From the NCBI GenBank assembly GCA_030838245.1, contig JAUTXB010000286.1:1-7553 (forward strand): a stretch of DNA of 7,553 bases, read 5' to 3'. The position numbers and the translations under genes are program-made. How positions within the stretch are numbered: the stretch's first letter is position 1; the number at the start of each line of letters is the position of its first letter. The notes under the pieces are model-generated. The model had not been told where the DNA came from. It worked only from the letters and a program-made list of their open reading frames with translations, and did not search any database. The stretch is from Acidimicrobiaceae bacterium (lineage in GTDB: Bacteria > Actinomycetota > Acidimicrobiia > Acidimicrobiales > RAAP-2). Shown here piece after piece: positions 5,955 through 7,553 of this stretch.

Positions 5955-7378
5955 CAGGCCGACGCCCCCGTGGCCTCGACCATCGCGGTGCGGTCCCTGG
6001 TGCGCCGGAACGTGTTCTTGGCCATGGCCATCCCCACCTCGACCAACAGACCCGAGCTGCGATGGGCATCGGCGAGGACGTCGTCGAGGGCGGCGATGAA
6101 CGAGTCGATCTCCGCGTCGCTGATGTTGAGTGGCGGCAACAGCTTGATGATGTTCACGTTGTCGGCTGCCACCTGAGTCAGGATCCGGTGGCGGTGGAAA
6201 AGCGGCACCACGATCATCTGGGCGAACAGGCCCTTGCGGGTCAGCTCCATCATCTTGTACCGGGCCCTCGGCCCTCGGGCGCTGGGCTCGCCGAAGATCA
6301 GACCGATCATCAGCCCCTTGCCCCGCACCTCGTGCAACAGCTCGTACTTGTCGACCAAGGGGGCGAGGCCCTCCATGAAACGCTCTCCGGACCTGGTGGC
6401 TCGGTCTACGATCCCCTCCTCCTCGATGGCCGCCAGCGTGGCCAGGCCGGCGACCATGGCCATCTGGTTCCTCGAGAAGGTGGAGGAGTGGACGACGGCT
6501 CGGTCCATGGAGTTGTAGACGCTGTCGAGCACCTTGCCCGAGCACAGCATGGCCCCCACCGGGATGTACCCGCCCGACAGCGCCTTGGACACGGTGATGA
6601 TGTCGGGCTCGACCCCCCAGTGCTGGTAGGCGAAGAACTTCCCGGTCCGACCGAGGCCGGTCTGCACCTCGTCGACCACCAACAGCGTCTTGTGGCGGCG
6701 GCACAGCTCCTGGACGGCGGCCCAGTAGCCCTCCGACGCCATGTAGACGCCCTTGCCCTGGATGGGCTCGACGACGAACGCGGCCACGTCACCTTTGGCC
6801 AGCTCCTTGGCCAGGGCGTCGGCGTCACCGAAGGGAACCGGCTGGCAGCCGGGCAGCAACGGGCCGAACCCCTTGCGGAAGTCGGTGCCCCCGTTCAACG
6901 ACAGGGCGCCGTTGGTCAGTCCGTGGAAGGCGTGGTCGCAATAGAGGATGCGAGAGCGCCGGGTGGCGTACCGCGCGAATTTGATGGCGGCTTCGACGGC
7001 CTCGGCCCCGGAATTGGTGAACACGACCCGCTCGATGCCGGGATGGGACCGGGCCACCAGTTCCTTGGACAACAGGCCGGGCAGCAGGGCGCAGTCCAGT
7101 TGGGCCAAGTTGGGTAGGTCAGCGTCGAGCGCCTGGTGCAAGGCATCCTTGATGCCCGGGTGGCTCCGGCCCAGGGCGAACACGCCGAAGCCGGACAACA
7201 GGTCCAGGTACCGATCGCCGTGGTCGTCGATGAGCATGGATCCCTCGCCGCGGACGTAGAACCGGTCGAAGCCGATGGTCTTCAGCATCTTGGCCATCTG
7301 GGGGTTCATGAACTCGGTGTGCAGCCCGAAGTTCTCACCTCGATGCTGTTCGAGTAGTGCAGCTAGGTCGAATGCCAC
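5954..7378 (-). CDS. hpnO: Class-III aminotransferase, HpnO-like (hopanoid C35 aminotransferase candidate)
   Basis: A 474-residue PLP-dependent fold-type I aminotransferase of the class-III (ornithine/acetylornithine/GSA aminotransferase) family. It has FTNSGAEAVEAAIKFAR (120-136, PLP phosphate loop), HAFHG (149-153, ring-stacking aromatic and His152), VVEPIQGKG (202-210), VVDEVQTGLGRTGKFFA (234-250; Asp236 contacts the pyridine nitrogen), and ITVSKALSGGYIPVGA (261-276) with the Schiff-base Lys265. STF (299-301) contacts the phosphate from the partner subunit. The N-terminus (ENFGLHTEFMNPQMAKMLKTIGFDR, 15-39) and the end (MIVVPLFHRHRILTQVA followed by DAHRSSG, 388-443) resemble the aminotransferase encoded in Streptomyces hopanoid clusters. 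HpnO-type enzymes convert the C35 aldehyde of ribosyl-hopane to aminobacteriohopanetriol. The gene directly precedes hpnA (TGATG overlap), which supports that role. GTG start with GGGAGG six bases upstream. The symbol is inferred from resemblance and context; another amino-acid or sugar aldehyde substrate is possible. Confidence 0.8.
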   Translation of the reverse strand: MAFDLAALLEQHRGENFGLHTEFMNPQMAKMLKTIGFDRFYVRGEGSMLIDDHGDRYLDLLSGFGVFALGRSHPGIKDALHQALDADLPNLAQLDCALLPGLLSKELVARSHPGIERVVFTNSGAEAVEAAIKFARYATRRSRILYCDHAFHGLTNGALSLNGGTDFRKGFGPLLPGCQPVPFGDADALAKELAKGDVAAFVVEPIQGKGVYMASEGYWAAVQELCRRHKTLLVVDEVQTGLGRTGKFFAYQHWGVEPDIITVSKALSGGYIPVGAMLCSGKVLDSVYNSMDRAVVHSSTFSRNQMAMVAGLATLAAIEEEGIVDRATRSGERFMEGLAPLVDKYELLHEVRGKGLMIGLIFGEPSARGPRARYKMMELTRKGLFAQMIVVPLFHRHRILTQVAADNVNIIKLLPPLNISDAEIDSFIAALDDVLADAHRSSGLLVEVGMAMAKNTFRRTRDRTAMVEATGASA

Positions 7379-7384
7379 GCACAG

Positions 7385-7390
7385 CCTCCC
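7385..7390 (-). promoter_or_regulatory. Strong Shine-Dalgarno of the aminotransferase gene
   Basis: GGGAGG on the minus strand, six bases before the GTG start at 7378. It is the best ribosome binding site in the window and supports this GTG as the start of the first operon gene. Confidence 0.7.
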
Positions 7391-7405
7391 GTCGGGTGTG
7401 CCGTC

Positions 7406-7411
7406 AGCGTA
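7406..7411 (-). promoter_or_regulatory. Possible -10 element of the hpnO-hpnA-rpiB operon
   Basis: TACGCT on the minus strand fits TANNNT and would place the transcription start about 20 bases before the GTG, leaving room for the GGGAGG ribosome binding site. No good -35 hexamer is seen 16-18 bases upstream, so this is a weak candidate, and the operon promoter could lie beyond the window. Confidence 0.3.
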
Positions 7412-7486
7412 GTGTGCCCTCCCGGCCCGATCTGACCGTTCGACGGCTGCGCTCGGGGTGGCCAGGGTGCTCCGGCCGTCGATCGG

Positions 7487-7553
7487 TCAATGGGCCGACA
7501 CATCGGATAGCGACCAGTTGACCCCGGCCCAGAACGAGCAGACCCGCTGCTTC
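7487..7553 (-). CDS. Possible 3' end of an unidentified upstream gene (partial)
   Basis: On the minus strand an open frame enters from the right edge and reads KQRVCSFWAGVNWSLSDVSAH before a TGA at 7489-7487. Its third codon positions are GC-rich, as expected for a real gene here, and the spacing to the aminotransferase start (108 bases) is normal for an upstream gene. However, 21 residues are too few to identify a family. The opposite strand is also open over the same bases (from a GTG at 7458) and shares the same GC-rich wobble positions, so strand and reality are uncertain. Confidence 0.25.
   Translation of the reverse strand, partial: KQRVCSFWAGVNWSLSDVSAH

Noticed and set aside
4884..6704. 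A 606-codon minus-strand open frame that would fuse an N-terminal extension to HpnA
   Set aside because: Upstream of the ATG at 5954 the frame is Arg/Pro/Gly/His-rich with no family resemblance and runs out of frame through the aminotransferase gene. HpnA is complete from 5954.
5915..7117. A 400-codon plus-strand open frame opposite the aminotransferase
   Set aside because: Same antisense phase as above; the minus-strand gene has all aminotransferase active-site residues, so this is a shadow of high GC content.
7442..7480. Inverted repeat GACGGC ... GCCGTC upstream of the operon
   Set aside because: Six-base arms with a 27-base loop are expected by chance in DNA of this GC content.

Overview
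This is a high-GC window with strong G/C bias at third codon positions and frequent GTG/TTG starts. Genes are packed so tightly that most neighbours overlap by 1-4 bases. Together with a Mycobacterium-type ribose-5-phosphate isomerase B and an acyl-CoA synthetase N-terminus of the mycobacterial FadD17 kind, this points to an actinomycete (Actinomycetota). An Acidimicrobiia-like member is possible, but the sequence alone does not settle this. No rRNA, tRNA, CRISPR, insertion sequence or phage gene was seen, and no gene-free stretch exceeds about 180 bases.

Layout. (1) Positions 1-1065, minus strand: a hot-dog-fold acyl-CoA thioesterase-like gene followed, with a GTGA overlap, by the 5' end of an acyl-CoA synthetase that runs off the left edge. 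(2) Positions 1066-1178: a short divergent promoter region with a well-formed sigma-70-type promoter that appears to make the thioesterase mRNA leaderless. (3) Positions 1179-2022, plus strand: two adjacent small SRPBCC (START/Bet v 1-like) lipid- or ligand-binding proteins. (4) Positions 2019-7378, minus strand: a five-gene block transcribed right to left, made up of a class-III aminotransferase resembling HpnO, the hopanoid-associated epimerase HpnA, RpiB, an MTA/SAH-deaminase-type amidohydrolase and, after a 57-base gap, an aldo/keto reductase. The first four genes overlap as TGATG, GTGA and TTGA, a strong sign of one translationally coupled operon. (5) Positions 7379-7553: promoter, ribosome binding site and possibly the tail of another minus-strand gene.

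The most interesting point is the combination in the minus-strand operon. HpnA and an HpnO-like aminotransferase point to hopanoid side-chain biosynthesis, in which a 5'-deoxyadenosyl group is joined to a hopane, the adenine is removed, and the resulting ribosyl-hopane aldehyde is reduced to bacteriohopanetetrol or transaminated to the aminotriol. The linked genes encode a deaminase of 5'-modified adenosines, an aldose-ketose isomerase of ribose and an aldehyde-type reductase. Their usual chemistries map onto the kind of intermediates this pathway makes. A side-chain tailoring operon is therefore a coherent hypothesis, but only the family assignments are directly supported here. RpiB and the deaminase could equally be housekeeping enzymes.
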